A stretch of 30,110 nt of DNA from a virus. Of this stretch, positions 14,048 through 21,479 are shown piece by piece. The stretch spans positions 1-30,110 of the IMG/VR virus record IMGVR_UViG_3300042381_000460; one strand, written 5' to 3'. Positions within the stretch are counted from its first letter, which is position 1. Every line of letters begins with the position of its first letter. Below the pieces are notes generated by a model. It was not told the DNA's origin. It saw nothing but the letters and a program-made list of their open reading frames with translations, and made no database searches. Position numbers and translations under genes: made by a program.

Positions 14048-15042
14048 TTACAAAACTCCAACTGTGCTTCAAGACCACTGAACGTGCGTTTTTGTATTAT
14101 GTGTTGTATATCGCGCAATGATGTGCCAGATAGTATCATGTCATTTATATCTTTCTGCACGATGTTGGACGTCCAGATACAAACTTTTTTATTCTTGTTG
14201 ATTGATGATTCAATCATCTTCACGATCTCACGATTGCGCGGCTCATTGTCGTATACAAGAACTAAGTTGTCGTTTTTAGTTTTATCAATAACAGACGCAA
14301 GATCAGAATTGGCAGCAGCAATACAGTTTGGCAAAAACAAACTGTCGATTGGACCTTCAACAACATAACCAGTTTTTGATGGGTCAAATCGCTCAAGACC
14401 AAATATTAAATCAGTATTACTCGTCGCACGAATTGTTATGTATCGGAGCGACTTCTCAGGAGAGAATGAACGACCTTGTAAACCAGTCAGATTGTTCTGT
14501 GTATCAAAGAATGGTATAATCAGTCGAGGCTCGTTTTTTTGAAGATTCTCATATTTGCCCGGAAACACATCATCAACAAGACCAGCAAAATCATCAGTAA
14601 AAAAAAGTCGAGAGTAATACTCGGCTGGAATCTTTCTACGAATTACATACTGCTTTGCATAGTGCTCATCTGACATCTCAGACAACTTAATTGCTTTCTC
14701 AGAGTAAAACTTCGATAGTACAATTTTTGTTACAGGTTCAACTGATGCTTTTGTCTTCTTTGTGTCTACACCAGATTTGTATTTCTCAAGCAAGTATTGT
14801 TCGTGATATGCAGGAAAGTAATTCTTGAGAAAGTTTGCAACGCCAAGACCAGAACCACAGTTGTGGCACTTGAAGTACATCGAAGTGCCTTTTTGATAAA
14901 AGTAGCCGCGAGCTTTTGACTTTTTTCTTTCGCTGTCACCACAAATAGGACACGAACAATTGAAGAGGTTGTCTTTCTTTTTCTTAAAGTTGCGAAGATG
15001 TATACCTACAGTCGTAACGTATTTCAAATCGACATATAACAT
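14032..15042 (-). CDS. 61: DNA primase (T4 gp61 / DnaG type), 336 aa
   Basis: Primase makes the RNA primers for lagging-strand synthesis with helicase gp41, encoded at 26578-27990. The zinc-binding domain is at residues 31-62 (CPIC and CHNC). A Toprim-like catalytic domain follows, with YVVEGPIDSLF (Glu229, Asp232) and VLVYDNEPRN (Asp265), and the RIIPFFD-type strand before it (about 173-180). Length fits T4 gp61 (342). The ATG at 15040-15042 has no Shine-Dalgarno sequence and lies seven bases after a TATACT box, so a leaderless mRNA is possible. Confidence 0.92.
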   Translation of the reverse strand: MLYVDLKYVTTVGIHLRNFKKKKDNLFNCSCPICGDSERKKSKARGYFYQKGTSMYFKCHNCGSGLGVANFLKNYFPAYHEQYLLEKYKSGVDTKKTKASVEPVTKIVLSKFYSEKAIKLSEMSDEHYAKQYVIRRKIPAEYYSRLFFTDDFAGLVDDVFPGKYENLQKNEPRLIIPFFDTQNNLTGLQGRSFSPEKSLRYITIRATSNTDLIFGLERFDPSKTGYVVEGPIDSLFLPNCIAAANSDLASVIDKTKNDNLVLVYDNEPRNREIVKMIESSINKNKKVCIWTSNIVQKDINDMILSGTSLRDIQHIIQKRTFSGLEAQLEFCKWKKV

Positions 15043-15049
15043 GCAACGC

Positions 15050-15077
15050 AGTATATCAAATTGCCAGGCTCAGGCAA
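15050..15077 (-). promoter_or_regulatory. sigma70-like promoter of primase, possibly leaderless
   Basis: Minus-strand TTGCCT (15072-15077) and TATACT (15050-15055) are 16 bases apart, and seven bases separate the -10 box from the ATG at 15042. The -35 box also forms one arm of a short inverted repeat (TTGCC and GGCAA), so a weak stem could terminate the upstream transcript at the same place. Confidence 0.45.
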
Positions 15078-15094
15078 GATAATATTAAATTGGC

Positions 15095-15298
15095 TTACTT
15101 CAACTTTTTCTCAATCTCATCGAGTCGTGCTTTGATTGCATCCAATTCCGCAATGAGTGATGATGGAAACAAACGACGAGAAGGTGGCACTGGAGCTTTA
15201 GTAACTTCTACAGAAGATACATCCAACTTTTTTGGTGTGACTTCAACCGTTTCTGCTTGCTCGTCAGTCTTTTTACTTTTGCGCTTCTTTGTTGCCAT
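15095..15298 (-). CDS. small Lys-rich protein with C-terminal coiled coil, 67 aa
   Basis: The first 12 residues are strongly basic (MATKKRKSKKTD), the middle is Val/Thr/Pro-rich and likely disordered, and the last 20 residues (SLIAELDAIKARLDEIEKKLK) form a short amphipathic coiled coil. GAGGCG precedes the ATG at 15296-15298. The gene overlaps the o-spanin end by 26 bases, so it belongs to the lysis cluster by position. No family is recognised; a basic tail plus coiled coil suggests a small oligomer. Confidence 0.65.
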   Translation of the reverse strand: MATKKRKSKKTDEQAETVEVTPKKLDVSSVEVTKAPVPPSRRLFPSSLIAELDAIKARLDEIEKKLK

Positions 15299-15620
15299 TT
15301 TTGTTCGCCTCGTAATATCTCTTGTACAACGATATAATCTTTTGCTGTGATTTTATATATGCTTTCAATTTGGCTAGGTTAAGTGACATCTTCTTGTAGT
15401 CTTGCACACTCAATGCAACTACAACAGAATCTTTTGGTGATTTGCTTGGATCATTAAAAAACTTATCAGCATTGTTTTTGTGAATAACATGAAACTTTAC
15501 TGATTGAAGAGTCACTGCCGGTGGTGGTGGAAGATCTAGCCGAGGTCGTTCAACTGGTGTTGTATACGTCGTTGAACATGCAGATAAACACAGGCAGAGA
15601 ATTAAACACAACGTTTTCAT
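15273..15620 (-). CDS. outer-membrane spanin (Rz1-like lipoprotein), 115 aa
   Basis: The ATG at 15618-15620 gives a short signal peptide with lipobox LSAC (Cys15 as the lipidated residue), followed by a Pro-rich stretch (PVERPRLDLPPPP) that is typical of o-spanins. The rest is a helical periplasmic domain. It follows the i-spanin gene directly with a TAATG stop-start overlap, and GGAGG lies nine bases before the ATG. Together the two proteins would fuse inner and outer membranes in the last step of lysis of a Gram-negative host. The frame extends upstream to 15626 only through a TTG. Confidence 0.82.
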   Translation of the reverse strand: MKTLCLILCLCLSACSTTYTTPVERPRLDLPPPPAVTLQSVKFHVIHKNNADKFFNDPSKSPKDSVVVALSVQDYKKMSLNLAKLKAYIKSQQKIISLYKRYYEANKNGNKEAQK

Positions 15621-16051
15621 TAGCAATCGCCTCCGCGTGTTAAGAGTTCAAGACAACTCAAAACATTTTGAGTGGCTTTGTTGATCTTCTTTTCAATCAG
15701 AGTTGTTTTCTTTGTTGCAAGCTCTTCGAGAGGTCGCTTGCCTTGATTTTCTCTAAACAACTTCTCACGAAGTTCTTGAACTTCTGTTTGTGTGTCTTGA
15801 ATTTGTTTGTTTAACTCGTCTTTCGATTCAATGACTTGTTTGTAATCGCGCTGAATCTGCTCAATTGCTTTCTTCTGTTGTTCAATGATGATCTGAAGTT
15901 CTTGATTCTGGCGAGTGAGTTCGTATATTCTACTTGATGCGATAGTGTAGTATAGGTAAAACGAGGCGATAAGAACACCAAATGCACCTAGCACTATTAC
16001 GATTCTGTTGTCCCACAATTTGTTCAAAAACAATAATATACTTGTCAACAT
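15620..16051 (-). CDS. inner-membrane spanin (Rz-like), 143 aa
   Basis: A membrane segment at about residues 18-38 (IVIVLGAFGVLIASFYLYY) is followed by a long periplasmic coiled coil (about 40-125) rich in Gln, Glu and Lys, and a short Cys-containing end (NVLSCLELL, then GGDC). This is the usual i-spanin plan of N-terminal anchor plus coiled-coil rod. The downstream lipoprotein gene is the matching o-spanin. Stop and start overlap as TAATG, which fixes both ends. The cysteines may form covalent dimers, as in lambda Rz. No holin or endolysin is obvious nearby in this window. Confidence 0.85.
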   Translation of the reverse strand: MLTSILLFLNKLWDNRIVIVLGAFGVLIASFYLYYTIASSRIYELTRQNQELQIIIEQQKKAIEQIQRDYKQVIESKDELNKQIQDTQTEVQELREKLFRENQGKRPLEELATKKTTLIEKKINKATQNVLSCLELLTRGGDC

Positions 16052-16052
16052 A

Positions 16053-16442
16053 TCACGACCGTTTAATCATCCACTTTCCATCGTGAACTATGAGGTAGTT
16101 CGTATCGATGTTTCTCAATCTATATATTACGGCGTCTACTTTTTCAGCAACATCGTGTGTTTGTATATAGGCTTTTGTGTTCATTGGTTCAGTCAATCCA
16201 GATTGAACACCTAAGAAATATTCAAGCTCTGATATCTGTTGCGTGTCTTGTGCCAACCATAGTTGACCGTGAACTTTGGTTATACCTATCGGAGTATAGC
16301 CAGCATCGATACCAATGTCCCATAATGTTCCATCAACAAATGACTCGTGCTCCCAAGTCAAAAGCTCAAAACCAGGAAACGGCTGATCTTGAAGAGCAAA
16401 CGTATTCACTTTCAGGTTATTAAAAATGAAAAACGCTCGCAT
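16053..16442 (-). CDS. conserved small protein, possibly gamma-glutamylcyclotransferase-like, 129 aa
   Basis: The pattern ESFVDGTLWDIG, then YTPIGITKVHGQLWLA, followed by an LEYFLGV helix, resembles the gamma-glutamylcyclotransferase-like (GGCT) fold, in which a G-T-L turn binds substrate and V-x-G-x-L/V-W/Y forms a core strand. The catalytic Glu of that family is not placed with confidence. The ending is strand-rich and basic (IVHDGKWMIKRS). No signal peptide is visible. The stop is one base before the i-spanin start, so the gene is in the lysis operon by position, although nothing in it suggests a lysis role. Confidence 0.6.
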   Translation of the reverse strand: MRAFFIFNNLKVNTFALQDQPFPGFELLTWEHESFVDGTLWDIGIDAGYTPIGITKVHGQLWLAQDTQQISELEYFLGVQSGLTEPMNTKAYIQTHDVAEKVDAVIYRLRNIDTNYLIVHDGKWMIKRS

Positions 16443-16449
16443 GTGTTTT

Positions 16450-16785
16450 TTAGTTAAGTGTATTTGTGTCTGGCATAATATCCTTTCCTGTGTGTAGACT
16501 ATTCAAAAGTGACTTGGCATCAGCGCGAATCATATCAGAGATTGCATGTATTCTTGTAATAGCTTGTGCAGTCTCTTCATGTTTTCCGTTGCGCATTGAT
16601 TCGTCCAGTTCGTTTGCATACTGTAGTTGTTTGTCTAACGCGGGATAGTACGATTTCAATCTTTGAATTGCATAATGATCTTTACCATACATCTTTGACA
16701 TATTGTTCATAGCATCATCAATGGATGACTTGAGTTGTTTGATGCTAGAAAACAAGTCATCTCGTAATTTAACAAAACCTTCCAT
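16450..16785 (-). CDS. helical hypothetical protein, 111 aa
   Basis: The ATG at 16783-16785 (MEGFVKLRDDLFSS) follows the upstream stop by one base; a longer frame to 16824 is only the shadow of that gene. The protein is almost all helix with Met/Asn/Lys-rich surface (DDAMNNMSKMYGK, then ALDKQLQYANEL), consistent with a helical bundle or coiled coil. No motif is recognised. The regular helical character fits a structural or scaffolding role, but this is only a guess from composition. Confidence 0.65.
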   Translation of the reverse strand: MEGFVKLRDDLFSSIKQLKSSIDDAMNNMSKMYGKDHYAIQRLKSYYPALDKQLQYANELDESMRNGKHEETAQAITRIHAISDMIRADAKSLLNSLHTGKDIMPDTNTLN

Positions 16786-16786
16786 A

Positions 16787-17122
16787 TTAGTGCATTTCCG
16801 ATGTAGTGTTTTTACCAAATACAACTGTGGTGCAGTCGCCTTTCACAGAAGGATCAACTTCATTAACAAGGCAAACAAAGATACCTGGTTCAAAACACCT
16901 TCTCTTAAGAAGAGCCAATTTTTCGACATCTTCAACATTCAGTCGCATCTCGATGTTGTGGTTGATTTTTACAACAACATTACCTGGCGTATCCGAAAGT
17001 ATCTCAGTTATCATTCCGTAGATAGGGTATGTTTGACCCACCTCTACATCACCAAACTTAACTTCAAGCCCCAAAGAATCAAAAAGATTGTCTGGCTTTT
17101 TGTCGTTCGTCTCATCATCCAT
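16787..17122 (-). CDS. conserved small acidic phage protein, 111 aa
   Basis: The chosen start is the ATG at 17120-17122 (MDDETNDKKPDNLFDSLG); a TTG 24 bases upstream would add eight residues. The middle is strand-rich (KFGDVEVGQTYPIYGMI, then NVVVKINHNIEMRL), with two cysteines later (about 76 and 84). Proteins of this look are common in T4-like marine phages and unassigned. A CATAAATA element ends only five bases before the ATG, which would make any transcript from it leaderless. The gene couples to the one downstream across one base. Confidence 0.65.
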   Translation of the reverse strand: MDDETNDKKPDNLFDSLGLEVKFGDVEVGQTYPIYGMITEILSDTPGNVVVKINHNIEMRLNVEDVEKLALLKRRCFEPGIFVCLVNEVDPSVKGDCTTVVFGKNTTSEMH

Positions 17123-17127
17123 ATAAG

Positions 17128-17135
17128 TATTTATG
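17128..17135 (-). promoter_or_regulatory. late-type motif CATAAATA, close to ATG
   Basis: Minus-strand CATAAATA matches seven of eight bases of the T4 late -10 element, but only CTTAT separates it from the ATG at 17122. The 81-base gap 17123-17203 holds no other convincing element; weak sigma70-like combinations are present but ambiguous. Confidence 0.35.
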
Positions 17136-17203
17136 ATAATATCCAATTATTACCCACATGTAATAGTAACACAAGTATAGGAATTATCAATTTTTTAATG
17201 GGA

Positions 17204-17554
17204 CTATTTGCTTTCGTTTTTTGGTTTTTTGCGAATGAGTGGTTCTTGAATGTTTGCAATTCCACCACCAGAGATCGAATTTACTGGAACACCATCTTCG
17301 TCAACTTGCTTTAATTTTGTATAGTAGTCTGGAAGTTCCTTGAGGTGTGCTAGAACTATTTTACCCAAATCTTTCTCAGATCCAACAACATCAAGTTCAG
17401 AACCATCATCATGCTCGCTCTCAACACTTAGACCAATTCTAAACTGTTCGATGTCAACTTTGTTCCAATCCACGTCTAGCTTGTCACCAACGCGCTGTGC
17501 ATCTTCTTTTGAAAAGTCTTTTGATTCAGTAATAAATTGAAAGTAAGTTCTCAT
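17204..17554 (-). CDS. DUF5661-like protein with capsid-targeting-type N-terminus, 116 aa
   Basis: The start MRTYFQFITE before S matches the tagged-protein pattern seen in five other genes here. The body (FSKEDAQRVGDKLDVDWNK, then EQFRIGLSVESEHDD and GKIVLAHLKELPDYY) follows a conserved family I recall as DUF5661, with unknown function, found in phages and bacteria. The C-terminus is basic and disordered. The ATG overlaps the stop of the preceding gene (ATGA), and GAGG lies five bases before it. If the tag is used, a prohead protease would cut after Glu10, and the remainder would be packaged in the head. The domain name is from memory. Confidence 0.75.
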   Translation of the reverse strand: MRTYFQFITESKDFSKEDAQRVGDKLDVDWNKVDIEQFRIGLSVESEHDDGSELDVVGSEKDLGKIVLAHLKELPDYYTKLKQVDEDGVPVNSISGGGIANIQEPLIRKKPKNESK

Positions 17555-17964
17555 AAGCTCCTCAAAACATTTATGATGTGTGAGTCGAGTGGTATATCAG
17601 TTGTCAGAATCTCACAGTTTTCTAAAAACGTGAGTTTGTCTGGCATAAAGTTTAAGTATACAAGAAACGTTTTGAGTTGTGACCAGTGATCGCTGTCAAT
17701 CTTGAAGAACAAAAGATTTGTGGCAACTTCAACTGGAAACACATTAAACAAAATGATCAAGTGATTAAGAATCAATCTCTCTTTGAGTTCAGTGTTTGTT
17801 TGGTATCGAATAAATAAACGCTTGATGTAGTTGATGCGTTTAAGGTCATCGTAAAATTCATCAATGTCAATGCACTGAACATTGTCGTAGTGTTTCATGG
17901 CATACATGACAATATTTTTTTCAGTTAAATGCAAGCTCATATTTTCAACAAATTCATTTAACAT
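17551..17964 (-). CDS. conserved T4-like phage protein, 137 aa
   Basis: The protein reads MLNEFVENMSLHLTEKN, then HYDNVQCIDIDEFYDDLKR, YIKRLFIRYQ, LKERLILNHLIILFNVF and LLFFKIDSDHWSQLKTFLVYLNF. This block order is well conserved among T4-like marine phages; its function is not established. It is helical with a hydrophobic core and no membrane segment. It overlaps the tagged gene downstream by four bases (ATGA), which suggests coupled translation. Confidence 0.8.
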   Translation of the reverse strand: MLNEFVENMSLHLTEKNIVMYAMKHYDNVQCIDIDEFYDDLKRINYIKRLFIRYQTNTELKERLILNHLIILFNVFPVEVATNLLFFKIDSDHWSQLKTFLVYLNFMPDKLTFLENCEILTTDIPLDSHIINVLRSL

Positions 17965-18004
17965 TAGTTCACATCATATAGCTACAACAATGTTCTGTTT
18001 AAGA

Positions 18005-18862
18005 TTATTCTAGGCCAGCATCGTCTTCAGTTACGTCACTAGCATCGAGTTTTAATTCCACGTCAGCTTTCACTGTGGTAGAATTAATACCCAAATTTTC
18101 TACAACAAACTGAACAGTATTTACAGAAGATCCTGAGTCAGAGTGCAAAGATATAGTTGCCACTTTTTCTGTAGGTAGGAAAGGTCCTCTAGTTATTCCT
18201 GGTGTTAATTCAACTCTTGGTAAGTCTAAATGAACATTAGGATTTTGTCCAAAATATATCAAATATTTTGTTCCCGCAACGGCGCCTGCTGGCCAAGTAT
18301 ATACCCTACTTGAGCGAGCAAACCCAGGTATAATATCTCCGGCTCCTGTGGGTTTGCTATACAGTGCTAAAAATGGACGTGAAGTTGTAGAATCAAGAGT
18401 GACTACAGCATACGCAGAAAAATCACTCAAATTTATATCGTGAGCTTGGCCATCAAAATAATACCAATTAACCTTTTTTCCAGAGGAATCGTTTTTGAAA
18501 TACCATCCAGGACGACCATTAGGATCTTCTATTCCAGGAGCGGCACCACCATTAGCAAGAACATTACTATTAAATAAATCTGCTTCTATAAACTCAACAT
18601 TATTAATTGACTCTCTATCTTCATCAGAGATTGCAATAAGAAGTTCAAGACGTGTGCGCTCTTCGGCTGTACCTTTCTTAGTGGTAAGAACCGTGTACCA
18701 TCCAGCACCAGAGGCGCCCTTAGTAGAGTTTGCAATAGCTTCTTCTTTAGACAAGTATACAAGTTTCTTGCCAGATGCATCATGAGCAAGTGTGCCGTTG
18801 GCTTTTAGCTTAACTGATTTTGGTCGAGCTGTTGTTTTATCTTCTTTACCCCAGAGTGCCAT
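18005..18862 (-). CDS. probable virion structural protein, 285 aa, beta-rich
   Basis: The protein starts MALWGKEDKTTARP, an opening I recognise in structural proteins of T4-like marine phages, and contains GASGAGWYTVLTTKKGTAEERTR early. The middle region (GRPGWYFKND, VNWYYFDGQ, then LALYSKPTG) is rich in aromatic residues and turns and looks like a beta-sandwich, possibly binding sugar or decorating the capsid. The C-terminal 60 residues are strand-like with an acidic end. GGAG lies nine bases before the ATG at 18860-18862, and a late-type promoter lies 30 bases upstream. The frame continues to 18877 only through a TTG. Late expression and the sequence character support a virion role; which part of the particle is unknown. 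Confidence 0.75.
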   Translation of the reverse strand: MALWGKEDKTTARPKSVKLKANGTLAHDASGKKLVYLSKEEAIANSTKGASGAGWYTVLTTKKGTAEERTRLELLIAISDEDRESINNVEFIEADLFNSNVLANGGAAPGIEDPNGRPGWYFKNDSSGKKVNWYYFDGQAHDINLSDFSAYAVVTLDSTTSRPFLALYSKPTGAGDIIPGFARSSRVYTWPAGAVAGTKYLIYFGQNPNVHLDLPRVELTPGITRGPFLPTEKVATISLHSDSGSSVNTVQFVVENLGINSTTVKADVELKLDASDVTEDDAGLE

Positions 18863-18892
18863 ATCAATTATCTCCAATTAAAAGTTATACTT

Positions 18893-18900
18893 TATTTATT
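18893..18900 (-). promoter_or_regulatory. late-type motif AATAAATA before structural gene
   Basis: Minus-strand AATAAATA matches seven of eight bases of the T4 late element and overlaps the stop codon of the gene at 18896-19483. It lies 30 bases before the ATG at 18862 with the GGAG ribosome binding site between them. Confidence 0.5.
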
Positions 18901-19483
18901 TGAATCCCAGACGCTTTAATTTACTAATCACTTCTATAGTAGTTGTGCGCTGAATTGCCAGACCACCATGAGCTTTGTACTCTTGACAATTCTTGATGAA
19001 ATCGTCAATAAGTATTGTGGGCGTACCATCAACAACAGCAAAATCTTTTTTCTGTGAACGCTTTACAAGATGAATGTTACCAAGGTTTTTATACCCTAAA
19101 AACTTTGCTAACCAACGTTTCTTGCCATTCTTACACGTAGTAGCGAGTGTGCCACAGGCACTGAGAATGTGTGGCTTGTACTTCTTCACAAAGTTCCAGA
19201 GGGCTTTACCGTCAGGTAAAAAGTCAAGGTCTTCCCAGAAGTTTGGTGTTGTGTTAAGAATTTGCCACTTAATCTTTTCAGCCTCTTCTTCAGTGTGATT
19301 CTCTGTCCAGTACGGATCATTCCATGATGGCTTGCCGGCGCGCTCAAGTGCGCTATCGGCACCTTTCATCCAGTCTACAATCGTTTCGTCCATATCAAGA
19401 TAGATTTCAGGAAGAGCAGTTGTAACCGCAACATCACCATCTGTCTGAACATTTTCTATCAAATATGTACGAAACGACTTCAT
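18896..19483 (-). CDS. HAD-like phosphatase/nucleotidase with capsid-targeting-type N-terminus, 195 aa
   Basis: Residues 1-11 read MKSFRTYLIEN, the tag pattern shared by six proteins here. Behind it, YLDMDETIVDW (Asp30, Asp32) is the nucleophile motif of HAD phosphatases, HILSACGT (about 105-112) fits motif II, and PTILIDDFIKN (Asp160, Asp161) is the metal-binding motif IV. The size and the motif IV ending resemble 5'(3')-deoxyribonucleotidases. Such an enzyme would dephosphorylate nucleotides or a related substrate. Cleavage after Glu10 would release a complete HAD domain, compatible with packaging and delivery into the new host. The ATG at 19481-19483 follows the upstream stop by three bases. 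Confidence 0.8.
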   Translation of the reverse strand: MKSFRTYLIENVQTDGDVAVTTALPEIYLDMDETIVDWMKGADSALERAGKPSWNDPYWTENHTEEEAEKIKWQILNTTPNFWEDLDFLPDGKALWNFVKKYKPHILSACGTLATTCKNGKKRWLAKFLGYKNLGNIHLVKRSQKKDFAVVDGTPTILIDDFIKNCQEYKAHGGLAIQRTTTIEVISKLKRLGFK

Positions 19484-19486
19484 ATA

Positions 19487-20602
19487 CTATCTCGTCGAAT
19501 GTGCGTTATACTCAGGGTTGTAATATTTTGTTGGGACGCGGCGGGCGATGTCAGACAACAATGACTGAAGTTTTAACAGGCTTGTGCGTTCGTCACCTTG
19601 TACAAAAATTGCGCTGTATACTGGCTCTCGCACGCCACTATTATCATGCACAGCCCAGGCAAGTTTGCCGGGAGCTTTTGGACTTGGCTCAAGGGTAACA
19701 GTAAGTTTTGCACTATCTTGTTCTACTTCTAATGAGTAGCTAACGTTATTTTTGATAACGCCAACTTTTGCGTTTTGAACACTTCTTCTGATAAGAGAGA
19801 TTGTTTTCTTATCAAGATCAGTAACAACAGCTGCTTCAGTAATATCTTCAGTTGTTTCGTCTGCTACTTTTTGATGGGGAGAGTCGCTTGCGTCAGCAAG
19901 TGCCCTTTCACACACATCACAGAACCAAGGAAGACCTTCAACAATATCACGAAGTGCATCAACCGTTGGAGCACCAGGTAAAACTACTGGCGGAACAATC
20001 TGTGGCAACGTGTTTGTGTTGAATTGTGCAAAGAGTCTGTATTCTGTTGTTCCATCGACTGGAGAAGAATCTCTAAGAACATCAGCATGAACAGGAAGTT
20101 GCTTTGAAGCATCAGTCACGCCAAGGGCACCATTTGTTGCAAGCTCATCGGGGTCTGCACCTTCTTTGACGCAAGAGCCCTTTTCATATGCCTTTACACC
20201 AGGCGTAGGTTTGTAGCCGTCCCAGCAACGCTCTTCAAGATCGTCTTTCTCTTCAGCGTCGGTGGCTTCAACGCTCGAATCTTCTTCGTCTTCGTTTTCA
20301 CCAAGTTCTTTCTTTTTCTTAGCATCTTCATCTCCAGCAGTGTGATATACTTCATCTCCAGGCATATCATCTTCATCCATTGAGTCGCACGAACAATCAG
20401 CTTCTGTCAGTTGATTTTGAACATACGCATAGAACGCTTTTTTATCTTGCTCAGACAACTCCGATGCAGACGATACTTTAAACTTCTTTAGTGCTTCACT
20501 AAACAATGTCTTTTTCAATTTAGTACGAGTTTCCGAACTCTTGGAAACAACTTCACTTACTGCACTAATAAGTGACTTGGATATATCTTTAATAGATGCC
20601 AT
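19487..20602 (-). CDS. acidic virion/prohead-core-like protein with prohead protease-type sites, 371 aa
   Basis: The N-terminal 65 residues are helical and basic. Then come QLTE before A (65-68), an acidic Asp/Glu-rich stretch (70-125), CWDGYKPTPG (126-135) with KAYEKGSC (137-144), a loosely structured middle with paired cysteines (PWFCDVCER, about 225-232), and DITE before A (253-256). Two I/L-x-E sites before Ala match the gp21 protease rule. The CWxGYKPTPG motif recurs, as I recall, in internal or core proteins of T4-like phages. The plan of helical head, acidic linker and cleavable sites fits a scaffolding-core or internal protein. AGGAG precedes the ATG at 20600-20602. Function is inferred. 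Confidence 0.75.
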   Translation of the reverse strand: MASIKDISKSLISAVSEVVSKSSETRTKLKKTLFSEALKKFKVSSASELSEQDKKAFYAYVQNQLTEADCSCDSMDEDDMPGDEVYHTAGDEDAKKKKELGENEDEEDSSVEATDAEEKDDLEERCWDGYKPTPGVKAYEKGSCVKEGADPDELATNGALGVTDASKQLPVHADVLRDSSPVDGTTEYRLFAQFNTNTLPQIVPPVVLPGAPTVDALRDIVEGLPWFCDVCERALADASDSPHQKVADETTEDITEAAVVTDLDKKTISLIRRSVQNAKVGVIKNNVSYSLEVEQDSAKLTVTLEPSPKAPGKLAWAVHDNSGVREPVYSAIFVQGDERTSLLKLQSLLSDIARRVPTKYYNPEYNAHSTR

Positions 20603-20609
20603 GACTCTC

Positions 20610-21479
20610 CTAGATGGAATGATTTGTAAAACTTATCAACTTTCTTGTTGACACTACTTCAAAGAAAGTTTTTTCGTTGACTGTATTTAGCTTATCCAGA
20701 TTGAACACGGTATCACACCAGATAGGTCTGTAGTGTAATGTTTTGTGTTTTGGAATAATGAAGATCTGCCCTGATGTGCGCATTGCACCCTTTCTTGGAT
20801 CTACACGCAACGGGTTCATTTGTGGATCACTGTCATTTATGAGTGACAGCACATCAATGAGTTGATCAAACGTGGAAGCACGTTTTAGACCTTCGTTTAC
20901 TTTTTCATATCGAACATCAGAACTTTTGCGCTTTGTTACTTCTTGTGGCACATCAGCACTATAGCCAGTCCAAGGTAAAAAAATACCATGATTTGTTCTA
21001 ACAGCAATATGAGTTGTTGGAACTTCGACAACTTCATACACATACTCGTTTGTGTTGAGAAACCCAGCTTCAATTAGAAAGCATCTGTTTTTGTCTGCAA
21101 CAATAGTGTTACCTGGTATTTGAAATTCAATAACTTTGCGAATCGCATCGAACGCGGTTTTCTCAAAGAGTGCTTTGCGAATTCTCAAACCGTCCGGTGA
21201 GTAGTACACGCGAGGTGTTTTTGTGAGGCGTGAATTGTACTTTGTTGCAATTGCACCTTCAATCTCATCTGTTGTTGTTGAAATACTGGCAGACACAATT
21301 GCAACACCGTGTTCATTAACACCCTCAGTGTACTTTGTCTTTTGGTCCCATAACAACAGGCGTTCAACATTGGTGCGAAAAGATTTGCGCACACGAATCA
21401 CAGGCTTATATACTCTGTCACGATTCTTTGCTATGACCCATCCGATGTCGTCAAAATATTTGCAAGCAACGATTGACAT
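20610..21479 (-). CDS. Ntn-hydrolase-like protein (C45/choloylglycine hydrolase or NRDE-type), 289 aa
   Basis: The opening (MSIVACKYFDDIGW, then VIAKNRDRVYKP) with Cys6 and NRDR, followed by NEHGVAIVSASIS, resembles N-terminal nucleophile hydrolases of the choloylglycine/penicillin acylase and C45 families, and the NRDE (TANGO2) family. GNTIVADKNRCFLIEA and IAVRTNHGIFLPW (with Asn-His) fit the C45-type core. These enzymes cleave linear amides after self-processing exposes the Cys; here the Cys is not at position 2, so processing would have to remove five residues, or the nucleophile differs. The product could act on a host peptide, an acyl-amide signal or another phage protein. It sits in the block of virion-internal candidates. 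The ATG overlaps the upstream stop (TAATG). Confidence 0.75.
   Translation of the reverse strand: MSIVACKYFDDIGWVIAKNRDRVYKPVIRVRKSFRTNVERLLLWDQKTKYTEGVNEHGVAIVSASISTTTDEIEGAIATKYNSRLTKTPRVYYSPDGLRIRKALFEKTAFDAIRKVIEFQIPGNTIVADKNRCFLIEAGFLNTNEYVYEVVEVPTTHIAVRTNHGIFLPWTGYSADVPQEVTKRKSSDVRYEKVNEGLKRASTFDQLIDVLSLINDSDPQMNPLRVDPRKGAMRTSGQIFIIPKHKTLHYRPIWCDTVFNLDKLNTVNEKTFFEVVSTRKLISFTNHSI
20684..20690 (-). promoter_or_regulatory. CTAAATA late-type motif inside a gene
   Basis: CTAAATA on the minus strand lies inside the C-terminal coding part of the Ntn-hydrolase gene, about 80 bases before the ATG of the acidic core-like protein at 20602. It could be an internal late promoter or coding coincidence. 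Confidence 0.25.

Noticed and set aside
15057-15077. Short hairpin (TTGCC and GGCAA) as a strong terminator
   Set aside because: The stem has only five pairs and a short T run; kept only as a note on the overlapping promoter.
16703-17314. Plus-strand open frame of 203 codons
   Set aside because: It crosses three minus-strand genes and their junctions, with no start signals of its own.
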